From: Cognatishimia sp. F0-27
Lineage (GTDB): Bacteria; Pseudomonadota; Alphaproteobacteria; Rhodobacterales; Rhodobacteraceae
Length of the DNA: 64,000 nucleotides
Direction of reading: 5' to 3'
Assembly (NCBI RefSeq): GCF_020667845.1
Contig: NZ_JAFMPQ010000010.1
Span: 62,001-126,000 of the forward strand
The notes below the pieces were generated by a model. That model was not told the DNA's origin. It did not search any database and saw nothing but the letters and a program-made list of their open reading frames with translations. The position numbers and the translations under genes were made by a program. Position 1 is the stretch's first letter. The number at the start of each line of letters is the position of its first letter. Of this stretch, positions 55,427 to 64,000 are shown piece after piece.

Positions 55427-56013
55427 CAGTTTGTCGGTGGTGCCGGAAAGACTTCGCCGGCGGTATCGCGGTTCACGTCGCGGAGCGTGAACCCGGTGAT
55501 CTTCCAGGCATCCACCACTGGCGCGATCGTGAGATCCGCGCTGTAGGTATTGCCGCGCACATGCAAATGCTCGGCATGCCCCACCGTTCCGATGACCTGC
55601 CAAGAGGCATCGATCACCAGCGCGTCACTGGCTGCGCTGCTGGTCACGCGCGATGTAAGCAGCTTGATCTCGTGAATCGTCTGGTCTGCCTCCTCGAGAC
55701 CACCGCCAGCCATGGCACCAACCCGCTCGAGATATAATGCTTCCAGCGCGTCTCCGCCGGCAACGCGGGCAAGGGTATCATAGATCTCGTCCTCGCCGGT
55801 GCGTCCGAACGCGTCATACACAACTAACAGGAGGGCAGGGGTCAGACGGAAGAATTCGCTGCGCGCCTCGGCGGGTGTCATCGGGTCCAGCTCCGGCACG
55901 GCGTACGCTTTGGTGCTGTCCGTTGCAGGCCCGCCGGTCAGCATGAAAAAACCGGCGACGGCGCAAAGCACAATGATGGCGGCGCTTGAGGTGATCAGGG
56001 TGCGGGGCGTCAT
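55426..56013 (-). CDS. Membrane-anchored periplasmic protein, first gene of the metal operon
   Basis: A 195-residue protein with one N-terminal hydrophobic segment (about 8-27) acting as signal or anchor. The rest is an alpha/beta domain with VGHAEHLHVRGNTYSADLTI, a His cluster (HAEHLH), near residue 150. I do not recognise a named family. It is cotranscribed with an FtsX-type ABC system, the position an accessory lipoprotein or periplasmic adaptor occupies in similar loci. The start codon overlaps the stop of an upstream frame carrying 9-residue repeats (see 56046-56180). Confidence 0.7.
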   Translation of the reverse strand: MTPRTLITSSAAIIVLCAVAGFFMLTGGPATDSTKAYAVPELDPMTPAEARSEFFRLTPALLLVVYDAFGRTGEDEIYDTLARVAGGDALEALYLERVGAMAGGGLEEADQTIHEIKLLTSRVTSSAASDALVIDASWQVIGTVGHAEHLHVRGNTYSADLTIAPVVDAWKITGFTLRDVNRDTAGEVFPAPPTN

Positions 56014-56045
56014 CTTGCGGCTGTCTCGACCTTTTCGACCGGTTG

Positions 56046-56180
56046 GGCGCGTCGTGGTTTATCGTGCCGTCTGGCGCGTCGTGGTTTATCGTGCCGTCTG
56101 GCGCGTCGTGATACATCGTGCCGTCTGGCGCGTTGTGGTTTATCGTGCCGTCCGGCGCGTTGTGGTTTATCGTGCAGTGC
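56046..56180. repeat. 27-bp tandem repeat, five copies
   Basis: Five head-to-tail 27-bp units at 56046, 56073, 56100, 56127 and 56154. Units 1 and 2 are identical, unit 3 differs at three positions, unit 4 at two, and unit 5 diverges at its end. The unit length is a multiple of three. On the minus strand one frame reads HDKPRRARR per unit, and its stop codon overlaps the next gene's ATG (56010-56013). The array lies 33 bp before the metal-operon start, so it is in its leader or promoter. Confidence 0.9.
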
Positions 56181-56703
56181 AGAGTGACCGAAATCGCAGG
56201 CACGCTCAATGCGATATGCTGCGGCTGGACGCGGGATCAAGCGTCACGCATCCGAGACGTGACCGTTTGCCGTCATTCAGCCCGCCGCGGTTGATGCCAT
56301 ATGACGCGGTGCGGTGTCGGTTTCGGTCATGCGGTGGCAGGCACACGCGATCGGGGGGTCCAGAGGTGAAGGCGATCCGCTGTGCCGCTTCCGGAACGCA
56401 TCAGGCGGACCGCAACATGTCTTTGCCGATCCAAATCCGGAAGGCGCAGGCGCGCCGGGCTGGCAGTCATCCGTCGGGGCTCTGAGGCCGCTCGAATCGC
56501 CCGGATGCTTGGCCCAGCGCAGATCTGTCCGGCTGATCCGAGATGCGCTCCCGAGGGGCAGGCCTGTCTATCAGACTGGCACGGTCGGCACAAAACCCAC
56601 AAAGTGATGCGGGGATGTTTGTTTCCGTCTGTTCGATGGTCTAACGACGAAGGAGCTGCTGCAACGCGGCGTCGCGCCAATGATGCAGCCTAGGAGTACC
56701 CGC
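56181..56703. other. Intergenic region, no gene recognised
   Basis: 523 bp between the tandem repeat and the DUF2126 gene, which are divergent. Frames on both strands are short and without family resemblance. The region should carry the promoters of both operons. An AGGAG ribosome site for the next gene is at 56692-56696. Confidence 0.45.
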
Positions 56704-59700
56704 ATGTCAATCACTGCCAGTATCTATCACCTGACGCATTACAGATATGACCGTCCGGTGAGCCTCGGTCCGCAACTGATCCGTCTGCGCCCCGCGCCGC
56801 ATTCGCGGACACGGGTCATTTCGCACAGCCTGACCGTCTCGCCCGACAATCATTTCGTGAACCACCAACAAGACCCCTACGGCAACTGGCTGGCGCGCTT
56901 CGTGTTTCCGGAGCCGGTGCGCGAGTTCAAGATCGAGGTGGACCTTGTCGCGGACATGTCGGTGTACAACCCGTTCGATTTCTTTGTCGAAGACAGCGCC
57001 AAGGACTTCCCCTTTCAATATGATGACGACATCGCCCCGGACCTGAGCATCTATCTGCACCGTGATCCGGTCGGGCCGCTGCTCGAGGCGTTTCTTGCAT
57101 CGATCTCCCGCGAACCGACAGTCACGATCGACTTCCTCGTCGGTTTGAACATGCGCCTGTCAAACGAGATCGCCTATGAAATCCGGATGGAGCCGGGCGT
57201 TCAGACCGCCGAAACCACACTTGGCCGTGCGGCAGGATCCTGTCGCGATTCCAGTTGGTTGCTGGTGCAGGTGTTGCGCAATCTCGGCATCGCGGCGCGG
57301 TTTGTTTCGGGCTATCTCATCCAGTTGAAACCGGACCTCATCGCGCTTGATGGTCCGGCCGGGACCGACAAGGATTTCACCGACCTGCACGCTTGGGTCG
57401 AAGTGTATCTGCCCGGGGCGGGCTGGATCGGTCTGGACCCGACTTCCGGTCTGCTGGCCGGGGAAAGCCATATCCCGCTGGCCGCAACCCCGCATTATCG
57501 CCACGCTGCGCCGATTTCGGGCGCCGCCAGCATGGCAGAGGTCGATTTCTCCTTTGATATGCAGGTGACGCGCACGGCGGAACATCCGCGCATCACCAAA
57601 CCCTTTTCCGACGATGCATGGGACGCGTTGAACCGTCTCGGGCACGACGTCGACAAACGCCTTGAGGCGGGGGATGTGCGTCTGACCATGGGGGGCGAGC
57701 CGACATTCGTTTCGATCGATGATTTCGAAAGCGCAGAGTGGAATTCGGATGCGGTTGGCCCAACCAAGCGCGGGCTCGCGGACAAACTGATGCGCCGGTT
57801 GCAAGACAGGTTTTCGACCGGCGGATTGCTGCATTACGGTCAGGGCAAATGGTATCCGGGCGAGACGCTGCCGCGCTGGACCTTTTCCCTCTATTGGCGC
57901 AAGGACGGCCAGCCGATCTGGCACAACCCGGACCTTCTGGCGCAAGAGGACACGCAAGAAGATGTCGGCCCCGACGACGCTCAGGCGCTGCTGGCGGCCA
58001 TCGCCGCCAATCTGGAGGTGCCGACACAAAACGTCCTCCCCGCCTTCGAAGACCCGGCGGAATGGATCATCAAGGAAGGCAATCTGCCGGCCAATGTGAC
58101 ACCGGAAAACTCGAAACTGGCCGACCCCGAGGAACGCGCCCGTATCGCCAGAGTGTTCGAGCGTGGCCTGACGACCCCGGCGGGATACGTCTTGCCGGTG
58201 CAGCGTTGGCAGTCGCGCGCGTCCAGTCGCTGGCTGTCGGAGGTCTGGCAATTGAGACGCGGGAAGGTGTTCCTCGTGGCCGGGGACAGCCCCGTTGGCT
58301 ATCGTCTGCCGCTGGGGACATTGCCCCATATCCCGGAAAGCGATTATCCCTTTATCGTTCCGCAAGATCCGACAGTGCCCCGCGACCCGCTTCCGCCGGC
58401 TGTCGAGCCGGGTCAATCGGGCGATACCGATCAACCCGTGGCACACCGCACCCAGGCTGGCGCGACTCAGCAGCAGGTCGAGCAAACCCTTGGCGATCTG
58501 AGCGGGCGTGTGCGCACGGCGATCTCGGTCGAACCGCGCGACGGAAAGCTCTGTGTCTTCATGCCGCCGGTGGAAACGCTCGAAGACTATCTTGAGCTGA
58601 TTGCTGCCGTCGAGGCCGCCGCGAAGTCAGAAGGGCGAAAGGTGTTGATCGAGGGCTATGCCCCGCCCCACGACCCGCGTGTCGAAGTGATGCGCATTGC
58701 GCCGGACCCGGGTGTGATCGAGGTCAACATCCATCCCGCCGCGAATTGGAAAGCCTGTGTCGACACCACGCAGGCCGTCTATGAAGAGGCGCGGCAATGC
58801 CGCCTTGGCACCGATAAATTCATGATTGACGGGCGTCACACGGGCACGGGCGGCGGCAATCACGTGGTTGTCGGTGGCGCGACGCCCGGCGACAGCCCGT
58901 TTCTGCGCCGCCCCGATTTGCTCAAGAGCCTGATCCTGTTCTGGCAACGCCACCCGAGCCTGTCCTATCTTTTTGCGGGCACGTTTGTCGGCCCCACGTC
59001 GCAGGCGCCGCGCATCGACGAGGCCCGCCACGACGGGCTTTACGAGCTCGAAATCGCGCTGGATCAGATCTGGCCGCCGACGGAAGGCACGCCGCCGCCG
59101 CCATGGCTCACCGACCGTCTGCTGCGCAACGCCTTGATCGACGTGACCGGGAACACCCACCGCACCGAGATCTGTATCGACAAGCTGTTCTCGCCCGATG
59201 GGCCGACCGGGCGGCTGGGCCTCGTGGAGTTTCGTGGCTTCGAGATGCCTCCCAATCCGCGCATGAGCCTTGCGCAGCAGTTGCTTTTGCGGGCGATCAT
59301 TGCGCGATGCTGGGAAGACCCGATCAGTGGCACCCTGACGCGGTGGGGCACCACCTTGCATGACCGGTTCATGCTGCCGGCCTTCATCTGGGAGGATTTC
59401 CTCGAGGTGCTCGCAGATTTGCGGGCCCATGACATGCGCTTTGATCCCGACTGGTTCAAGGCGCAGGCCGAGTTCCGCTTCCCGTTCTGCGGAGAGGTGA
59501 CGTATGAGGGAATCACGCTGGAACTGCGGCAGGCGCTGGAGCCCTGGCACGTCATGGGCGAAACCGGCGCAATAGGCGGAACCGTGCGCTACACCGACAG
59601 CTCCACCGAACGGCTCCAGGTGACCCTGACCGGAGCCAACCCGGACCGCTATACCGTGACCGCCAACCGGCGTTGCGTGCCGCTGACACCCACGGCGACC

Positions 59701-60027
59701 ACCGGCATGCGGGTGGGGGGTGTACGTTACAAGGCGTGGAAACCGGCGATGTCGTTGCATCCCGTGCTTGAGGTGGACGCGCCGCTGACGTTTGATATCT
59801 TCGATACGTGGACGGGCAAGTCGCTTGGGGGCTGCCGTTATCATGTGGCCCATCCCGGCGGGCGCAATTTTGAAACCTTCCCCGTCAATGGAAACGAGGC
59901 AGAGGCGCGGCGTTTGAGCAGGTTTGAGAAAATGGGTCACAGCGCCGGCACACAGCCGCCGGCGCCGGAGCGACCCCATCCGGAATTTCCGCTCACGCTG
60001 GATCTGCGCCGCAGGGCAGGCCTCTAG
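56704..60027 (+). CDS. Transglutaminase-like / DUF2126 protein
   Basis: A 1107-residue cytoplasmic protein. The N-terminal domain (about 1-80) is the transglutaminase N-terminal region ([17 protein letters not shown]). The papain-fold transglutaminase domain has a triad of Cys180 (GSCRDSSW), His229 (DLHAWVEV) and Asp245 (GLDPTSGL). A very large DUF2126 domain (about 320-1107) includes [10 protein letters not shown] and [13 protein letters not shown], related to the glutamine-synthetase-like ligase fold. The family occurs in operons with ATP-grasp and alpha-E proteins and an Anbu protease, and is thought to make or cut amide bonds in an unknown peptide. AGGAG precedes ATG 56704. Confidence 0.9.
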   Translation: MSITASIYHLTHYRYDRPVSLGPQLIRLRPAPHSRTRVISHSLTVSPDNHFVNHQQDPYGNWLARFVFPEPVREFKIEVDLVADMSVYNPFDFFVEDSAKDFPFQYDDDIAPDLSIYLHRDPVGPLLEAFLASISREPTVTIDFLVGLNMRLSNEIAYEIRMEPGVQTAETTLGRAAGSCRDSSWLLVQVLRNLGIAARFVSGYLIQLKPDLIALDGPAGTDKDFTDLHAWVEVYLPGAGWIGLDPTSGLLAGESHIPLAATPHYRHAAPISGAASMAEVDFSFDMQVTRTAEHPRITKPFSDDAWDALNRLGHDVDKRLEAGDVRLTMGGEPTFVSIDDFESAEWNSDAVGPTKRGLADKLMRRLQDRFSTGGLLHYGQGKWYPGETLPRWTFSLYWRKDGQPIWHNPDLLAQEDTQEDVGPDDAQALLAAIAANLEVPTQNVLPAFEDPAEWIIKEGNLPANVTPENSKLADPEERARIARVFERGLTTPAGYVLPVQRWQSRASSRWLSEVWQLRRGKVFLVAGDSPVGYRLPLGTLPHIPESDYPFIVPQDPTVPRDPLPPAVEPGQSGDTDQPVAHRTQAGATQQQVEQTLGDLSGRVRTAISVEPRDGKLCVFMPPVETLEDYLELIAAVEAAAKSEGRKVLIEGYAPPHDPRVEVMRIAPDPGVIEVNIHPAANWKACVDTTQAVYEEARQCRLGTDKFMIDGRHTGTGGGNHVVVGGATPGDSPFLRRPDLLKSLILFWQRHPSLSYLFAGTFVGPTSQAPRIDEARHDGLYELEIALDQIWPPTEGTPPPPWLTDRLLRNALIDVTGNTHRTEICIDKLFSPDGPTGRLGLVEFRGFEMPPNPRMSLAQQLLLRAIIARCWEDPISGTLTRWGTTLHDRFMLPAFIWEDFLEVLADLRAHDMRFDPDWFKAQAEFRFPFCGEVTYEGITLELRQALEPWHVMGETGAIGGTVRYTDSSTERLQVTLTGANPDRYTVTANRRCVPLTPTATTGMRVGGVRYKAWKPAMSLHPVLEVDAPLTFDIFDTWTGKSLGGCRYHVAHPGGRNFETFPVNGNEAEARRLSRFEKMGHSAGTQPPAPERPHPEFPLTLDLRRRAGL

Positions 60028-60030
60028 GCG

Positions 60031-62442
60031 ATGCCGACGCCCCCGTCTTTCGCGCGCGGACAGATCGGGCAATCCCTGCTTGCGTCCTACACCGCGCAGG
60101 GTGCAGCGCAGAATGACGAGATGCTGCACCCGGACGGGACGATCAAACCCGTCTGGGCGCCCTTTTTCGATCACCTGAGTCGCCTTTCCCAAGATGACCT
60201 TGCGACCCGGTTTTCACGCGGGGATCAGTATCTGCGCGACGCGGGGGTGTTGTTTCGTCAATACGACGAGACCCTGTCGACGGAACGCGAGTGGCCGCTG
60301 AGCCATATCCCGGTCATCATCGGAGAGGATGAATGGCGGCTCATTTCGGAGGGGCTGATCGAGCGTGCGAACCTGTTGGAATTCATCCTTCAGGACTTCT
60401 ACGGCGACAACACGCTGGTCACGTCCGGACAGTTGCCTGCAAAACTGCTCAGCCAGAACCCCGCCTGGCTGCGTCCGATGGTCGGCGTCGGCAAGGGCGG
60501 TGCGCATCTGCTCAATACAGTGTCGTTCGAGATCGGACGCGGCCCTGATGGGCAATGGTGGGTGATCAGCGACCTGATCGAAGCGCCCTCGTCCGTCGGG
60601 TTTGCCGTTGAAAACCGGATTGCGATGGGGCGCACTTTTCCCAACTTTTTCGCACGCGCGAACATTCATCGGCTGGCGGGGTATTTCCAGGAGTTCCAGC
60701 AGATGCTGATGCGCCTGCGTGGGCGCGACCCCGGAGAGGTGGCGCTGCTCTCGCCCGGCCCCATGAACCAGAACTATGCCGAACATGCCTACCTGGCGCG
60801 GTATCTTGGCCTGTTGCTGGTCGAAGGCGAAGACCTGATCGTCCAGCAGGGCAAGGTCATGGTTCGCACCGTTGCCGGGTTGAAGCCCGTCGGTCTGTTG
60901 TGGAACCGCTTGCCCAGCGCGATGTCCGACCCGCTCGAACTGGACTCGAGTTCCATGCTGGGTGCGGCGGGGCTTGTGGAGGCGATCCGCACCGGAGCCT
61001 TGCGCACGGTGAACACGGTTGGCGCAGGTGTTCTTGAGACACGTGCGTTGATGGCGTTTTTCCCAAGGATTGCGCGGGAACGGCTGGGGCGCGCCCTGGC
61101 GCTGCCCAATATCGCGACATGGTGGTGCGGACAGGACGGCCAGCGCGACCACGTGATCTCCAACATGGCGCGGATGATGGTCGGCGATGCCTTTTCGACG
61201 GTGCCGTTGATGGCAGATCCGAGCACGATGGATTTCGGCGATCTCAGCGACGGACCGCGTGCGACACAGCTGGCGGACACGCTCAGGACCGCAGGGCATC
61301 GCTATGTCGGGCAGGAGGCAGTCACCCTGTCGAGGACACCGGTCTGGGAAAACGGCCAACTCGTCGCGCGCCCCATTTGTATCCGTATATCGATGGGGCG
61401 CACTAAGGATGGATGGGCGGTCATGCCCGGTGGTTACGCGCGTATCAGTGCCGGCAATGATGCCAAGGCCCTAGCCATGCAGCGCGGCGGCAAGGTGGCG
61501 GATGTGTGGGTGACAAGCCCGAAAAAGGTCGAGACACCGAGCCTGTTGTCGGTCTCGCAAAGCGCCGTGACCGGTAGCCTGACGCATGCGTTGTTGCCCA
61601 GCCGGGCGGCGGACAACCTGTTCTGGCTGGGCCGCTACGTGGAACGCGCAGAGCAAAACATGCGCCTGTTCCGGGCCTATTTTGCGCGTATCTGCGACGG
61701 TGCCAATCATGCTGATGCCTTGCCTGTCTTTATCCGCGATCAGCTGATGACCGGGGTCGCGCCGAATGCTTCGGCCTTTGCCGTGCGGTTCGGTGAGCCA
61801 CTGGATCTCGCGTTGCAGGCCGCATCGCGGATCCGAGACCGGTTTTCGCCCGACGGGATGATGGCCCTGCGCGGACTCGTCAAACATGCCAAGGCGCTTG
61901 ATGTGCAACATGTCCCGCTCGAGGATACGCCGGTACAGATCAGTGGCCTGTTGCGCCAGGTGACCGGATTTGCCGGGCTCGTGCATGAGAACATGTATCG
62001 GTCCGACGGCTGGCGGTTCCTGAGCATTGGCATCTCATTGGAGCGCGCAGCGAATATGTGCGATATTCTGGCTGCCTGCGTCTCGGCGGAGTCATCGACC
62101 GGTGCGCTCGATCTTGCCCTCGAACTCGGTGACAGCGTCGTGTCTCACCGCACCCGGTTCCAGATTGCCGCGACGGCCGAGTCCGTTGTCGATCTCATGG
62201 CGCTGGATCCCAGCAATCCGCGCGCGGTGCGCTATCACATCACGCGCAGCAAAAAGCACATTGCCAACCTGCCGACGCAGCACGAAGACCATCACATGAG
62301 CCATGTGGCGCGGCAGGTTCTGTTGCTTGAAACGCAGTTGGCGACAAGCGAACCCGAGGCTGTCTCGCCCGATGCGCTGCGCCAGATCAAGACGGATATC
62401 TGGTCTATCTCCGACACCCTGAACGCATACCATCTGGCGTGA
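60031..62442 (+). CDS. Circularly permuted ATP-grasp ligase fused to an alpha-E domain
   Basis: An 803-residue fusion. Residues about 20-500 are the circularly permuted ATP-grasp (DUF404/DUF407) with SHIPVIIGEDEWRLISEGLIERANLLEFIL, SFEIGRGPDGQWWVISD and VMPGGYARIS. Residues from about 520 are the alpha-helical alpha-E (DUF403) domain with SRAADNLFWLGRYVERAEQNMRLFRAY. Elsewhere these are often two genes; here they are one polypeptide, supporting direct cooperation. ATP-grasp enzymes form peptide or amide bonds with ATP. It starts 3 bp after the DUF2126 gene. Confidence 0.92.
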   Translation: MPTPPSFARGQIGQSLLASYTAQGAAQNDEMLHPDGTIKPVWAPFFDHLSRLSQDDLATRFSRGDQYLRDAGVLFRQYDETLSTEREWPLSHIPVIIGEDEWRLISEGLIERANLLEFILQDFYGDNTLVTSGQLPAKLLSQNPAWLRPMVGVGKGGAHLLNTVSFEIGRGPDGQWWVISDLIEAPSSVGFAVENRIAMGRTFPNFFARANIHRLAGYFQEFQQMLMRLRGRDPGEVALLSPGPMNQNYAEHAYLARYLGLLLVEGEDLIVQQGKVMVRTVAGLKPVGLLWNRLPSAMSDPLELDSSSMLGAAGLVEAIRTGALRTVNTVGAGVLETRALMAFFPRIARERLGRALALPNIATWWCGQDGQRDHVISNMARMMVGDAFSTVPLMADPSTMDFGDLSDGPRATQLADTLRTAGHRYVGQEAVTLSRTPVWENGQLVARPICIRISMGRTKDGWAVMPGGYARISAGNDAKALAMQRGGKVADVWVTSPKKVETPSLLSVSQSAVTGSLTHALLPSRAADNLFWLGRYVERAEQNMRLFRAYFARICDGANHADALPVFIRDQLMTGVAPNASAFAVRFGEPLDLALQAASRIRDRFSPDGMMALRGLVKHAKALDVQHVPLEDTPVQISGLLRQVTGFAGLVHENMYRSDGWRFLSIGISLERAANMCDILAACVSAESSTGALDLALELGDSVVSHRTRFQIAATAESVVDLMALDPSNPRAVRYHITRSKKHIANLPTQHEDHHMSHVARQVLLLETQLATSEPEAVSPDALRQIKTDIWSISDTLNAYHLA

Positions 62443-62444
62443 CG

Positions 62445-63323
62445 ATGAAATACAGCATCCGCCTGACCATCGCCCATGTCTACGATCACCCGGCGGCCAA
62501 CAGCCGCCACCTGATCCGTGTCCAACCCAGAACCCTTGTCGGGCGACAGAAACTCACCACCCACCTGCTGGAGATCCTCCCCGACCCGGAATCACGGGCC
62601 GAAGGGCGGGATTTCTTTGGCAATGCCACGCATTCCTGTGCGCATCGCGATCAACATCCCGAGATGACAATCCGCCTGTCCTGCCATGTCGATATGGACA
62701 CACCGCAGCTCTGGCAGGATTTGTCGCCGGATGTTCGACGGCTGCGAATGGATTACGACGCACTGACCGATCTCGGGCCGGAGTCACCGTTGCATTTCAT
62801 GGGTCCAAGCCCGCGTTTGCCGCCCAATACCGCAATCCGCGACTTTGCGCGGGATCTCTACCTGCCGGGATCAAGCGCGGTCGAAAACGTGATCCACATC
62901 GGCAAGGCCCTGCATGACGCCATGACCTTTGATGCCACAGCCACAACCGTGGACACGGATGCGGCGGATGCGTTTCGGTTGCGGCGCGGTGTTTGTCAGG
63001 ATTTTACCCATATCATGATCCTTGCGCTGCAGGCGCTGGGCATTCCCTCGGGCTATGTGAGTGGCTACCTGCGCACCTTGCCGCCGCCCGGCGGCGTCAG
63101 GCTTGAAGGGGCGGACGCAATGCATGCCTGGGTGCGTGCATGGTGCGGACCCATGCAGGGTTGGATCGAATATGACCCGACCAATAAGACCTTGGTTGGC
63201 ACGGATCACATCGTTGCCGGCTACGGGCGCGACTATTCCGATGTTGCGCCGGTGCGCGGATATCTGCGGTCTTCCGGCGGGCAACGGAATTCGCAGGCCG
63301 TGGATGTGACCATCGTCGGATAG
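62445..63323 (+). CDS. Transglutaminase family cysteine peptidase-like protein
   Basis: A 292-residue protein with an N-terminal beta domain and a transglutaminase core. The triad is Cys184 (GVCQDFTHIM), His227 (DAMHAWVRAW) and Asp244 (EYDPTN). It belongs to the group that accompanies alpha-E and ATP-grasp proteins, and is a second, smaller relative of the transglutaminase part of the DUF2126 protein. A GTG at 62439 overlapping the preceding stop is an alternative start two codons earlier. It is convergent with the Anbu gene, 14 bp away. Confidence 0.9.
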   Translation: MKYSIRLTIAHVYDHPAANSRHLIRVQPRTLVGRQKLTTHLLEILPDPESRAEGRDFFGNATHSCAHRDQHPEMTIRLSCHVDMDTPQLWQDLSPDVRRLRMDYDALTDLGPESPLHFMGPSPRLPPNTAIRDFARDLYLPGSSAVENVIHIGKALHDAMTFDATATTVDTDAADAFRLRRGVCQDFTHIMILALQALGIPSGYVSGYLRTLPPPGGVRLEGADAMHAWVRAWCGPMQGWIEYDPTNKTLVGTDHIVAGYGRDYSDVAPVRGYLRSSGGQRNSQAVDVTIVG

Positions 63324-63337
63324 GCAGCGGCGCTGCG

Positions 63338-64000
63338 CTATTTTCGCTCGTAACCGGGCAAACGCGTCAAAGCGGTGCGCAGCGCATCACCCCAACTCGC
63401 GCTGATGGCTTGATAATAGGGATCATCGATCGTCACGCGCGGTTGCGTATCGAGGGCAAAACTGCCCTTTTCATAGATCTGGATGTCGATCGGCAGACCC
63501 ACCGAAAGGTTGGCCTTGATGGTTGAATCGAACGAGACCATCAAGAGCTTGATCGCGTCTTCGAAGGTCATGTCAGGATCATAAGCCCGCACGATGATGG
63601 GTTTGCCGTATTTGGTCTCGCCGATCTGGAAGAACGGTGCATCTTCGGTCACTTCGATGAAATTGCCTTCCGGATACACCAGAAAGAGGGTGGGAACTCC
63701 GCCCTTGATCTGGCCGCCGACAATCACGGATGCCTTGAAGGCGGATGTCGCGGAATGCCCGTTTTCGCCGCCCCCCTGAATCACCTGTTTGAGCGTCGCA
63801 CCGACAAACCGGGCAACCTCGAACATGGTTGGCAATTCCAGGATCGTGGGATTGCGCTCGGTCGGGATCTTGGAGCGCTCCTCAAGAATGCTGATCAGCG
63901 CTTGCGTCGTGGCGAGATTGCCCGCGGTCATGATGGTGATCGCGCGATCGCCCGGAACATCCCACGAAAACATCTTCTTTGTTGTCGAGAAATTGTCGAC
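63338..64000 (-). CDS. Anbu-type proteasome-like peptidase (5' end outside the window)
   Basis: The frame stays open to the window end (last in-window codons read VDNFSTTKK), so the start and the Ntn-hydrolase N-terminal nucleophile are not visible. The 220 residues present match the predicted proteasome-type protease family: FSWDVPGDRAITIMTAGNLATTQAL, SATSAFKASVIVGGQ, LVYPEGNFIEV, PFFQIGETKYGKPI and SFDSTIKANLSVGLPIDI. Anbu proteins form self-compartmentalising or helical peptidase assemblies. Its position beside transglutaminase, ATP-grasp and alpha-E genes is the recognised genomic signature of Anbu. Confidence 0.9.
   Translation of the reverse strand, partial: VDNFSTTKKMFSWDVPGDRAITIMTAGNLATTQALISILEERSKIPTERNPTILELPTMFEVARFVGATLKQVIQGGGENGHSATSAFKASVIVGGQIKGGVPTLFLVYPEGNFIEVTEDAPFFQIGETKYGKPIIVRAYDPDMTFEDAIKLLMVSFDSTIKANLSVGLPIDIQIYEKGSFALDTQPRVTIDDPYYQAISASWGDALRTALTRLPGYERK

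Noticed and set aside
56046-56180. CRISPR array
   Set aside because: The units are contiguous 27-bp tandem copies without unique spacers, and no cas genes are present.
55799-56485. 228-residue + strand frame with VVYRAV repeats
   Set aside because: Half of it is antisense to the first gene of the metal operon, and the repeat content comes from the 27-bp array, not from a protein family.
58627-60192. 521-residue open frame on the minus strand opposite the DUF2126 gene
   Set aside because: It overlaps a convincing + strand gene with intact catalytic motifs and has no recognisable domain.

Overview
The window is high-GC DNA from an alphaproteobacterium, most likely a member of the Rhodobacteraceae (Roseobacter group) able to perform anoxygenic photosynthesis. 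The evidence is the end of a bchI-bchD-bchO bacteriochlorophyll operon, the gene order secB-dnaQ-coaE-aroE-maf / rho-mnmE-mnmG-rsmG-parA-parB, a NavSp-type bacterial sodium channel, and alphaproteobacterial gene forms throughout. Most of the sequence is tightly packed chromosomal housekeeping DNA, with many 1-4 bp start/stop overlaps. No insertion sequence, CRISPR array, tRNA or rRNA was recognised.

Layout. 1-3869: edge of the photosynthesis gene cluster (bchI end, bchD, bchO, an MFS transporter). 4195-10540: smr, mltA and a Tim44-like gene, then fxsA and secB on the other strand, then dnaQ-coaE-aroE-maf pointing left. 10541-11071: a gene-free, partly AT-rich stretch with DnaA-box-like sequences and a perfect TTAA-N7-TTAA CtrA motif. 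Genes diverge on either side, and this is the best candidate in the window for the chromosomal origin. 11072-17820: rho, mnmE, mnmG, rsmG, parA and parB pointing right, with two perfect parS palindromes at the mnmG and rsmG start codons. 17829-22150: hemW-rdgB-rph, then hrcA-grpE. 22149-34304: mutS, malic enzyme, a PfkB kinase, msrA, argG, ilvA and others. 34447-46369: an Hpt protein divergent from a response-regulator/PP2C phosphatase, two Nudix hydrolases, Hsp33, CCA transferase, a pair of ABC exporters, an RNA methyltransferase and the sodium channel.

46462-64000 is more accessory. It holds an L,D-transpeptidase lipoprotein, a 1046-residue secreted Calx-beta/M23/RTX protein with a small secreted partner, and two notable gene systems. 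The first (51521-56013, leftward) is a six-gene operon: a membrane-anchored protein, a LolD/MacB-type ATPase, an FtsX-type permease, a DUF4198 protein, a small periplasmic protein and a TroA/ZnuA-like binding protein. His-rich motifs recur in several of its exported parts, and a 27-bp tandem repeat lies just upstream. The second (56704-64000) is the transglutaminase/DUF2126, ATP-grasp-alpha-E and transglutaminase set, convergent with an Anbu-type proteasome-like protease that runs off the window end. It looks like a peptide-ligation and peptide-cleavage system whose substrate is unknown.

The two systems most worth following are the Anbu/ATP-grasp/transglutaminase locus and the FtsX-type metal-trafficking operon. 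The origin region with its CtrA motif is the most informative non-coding stretch.
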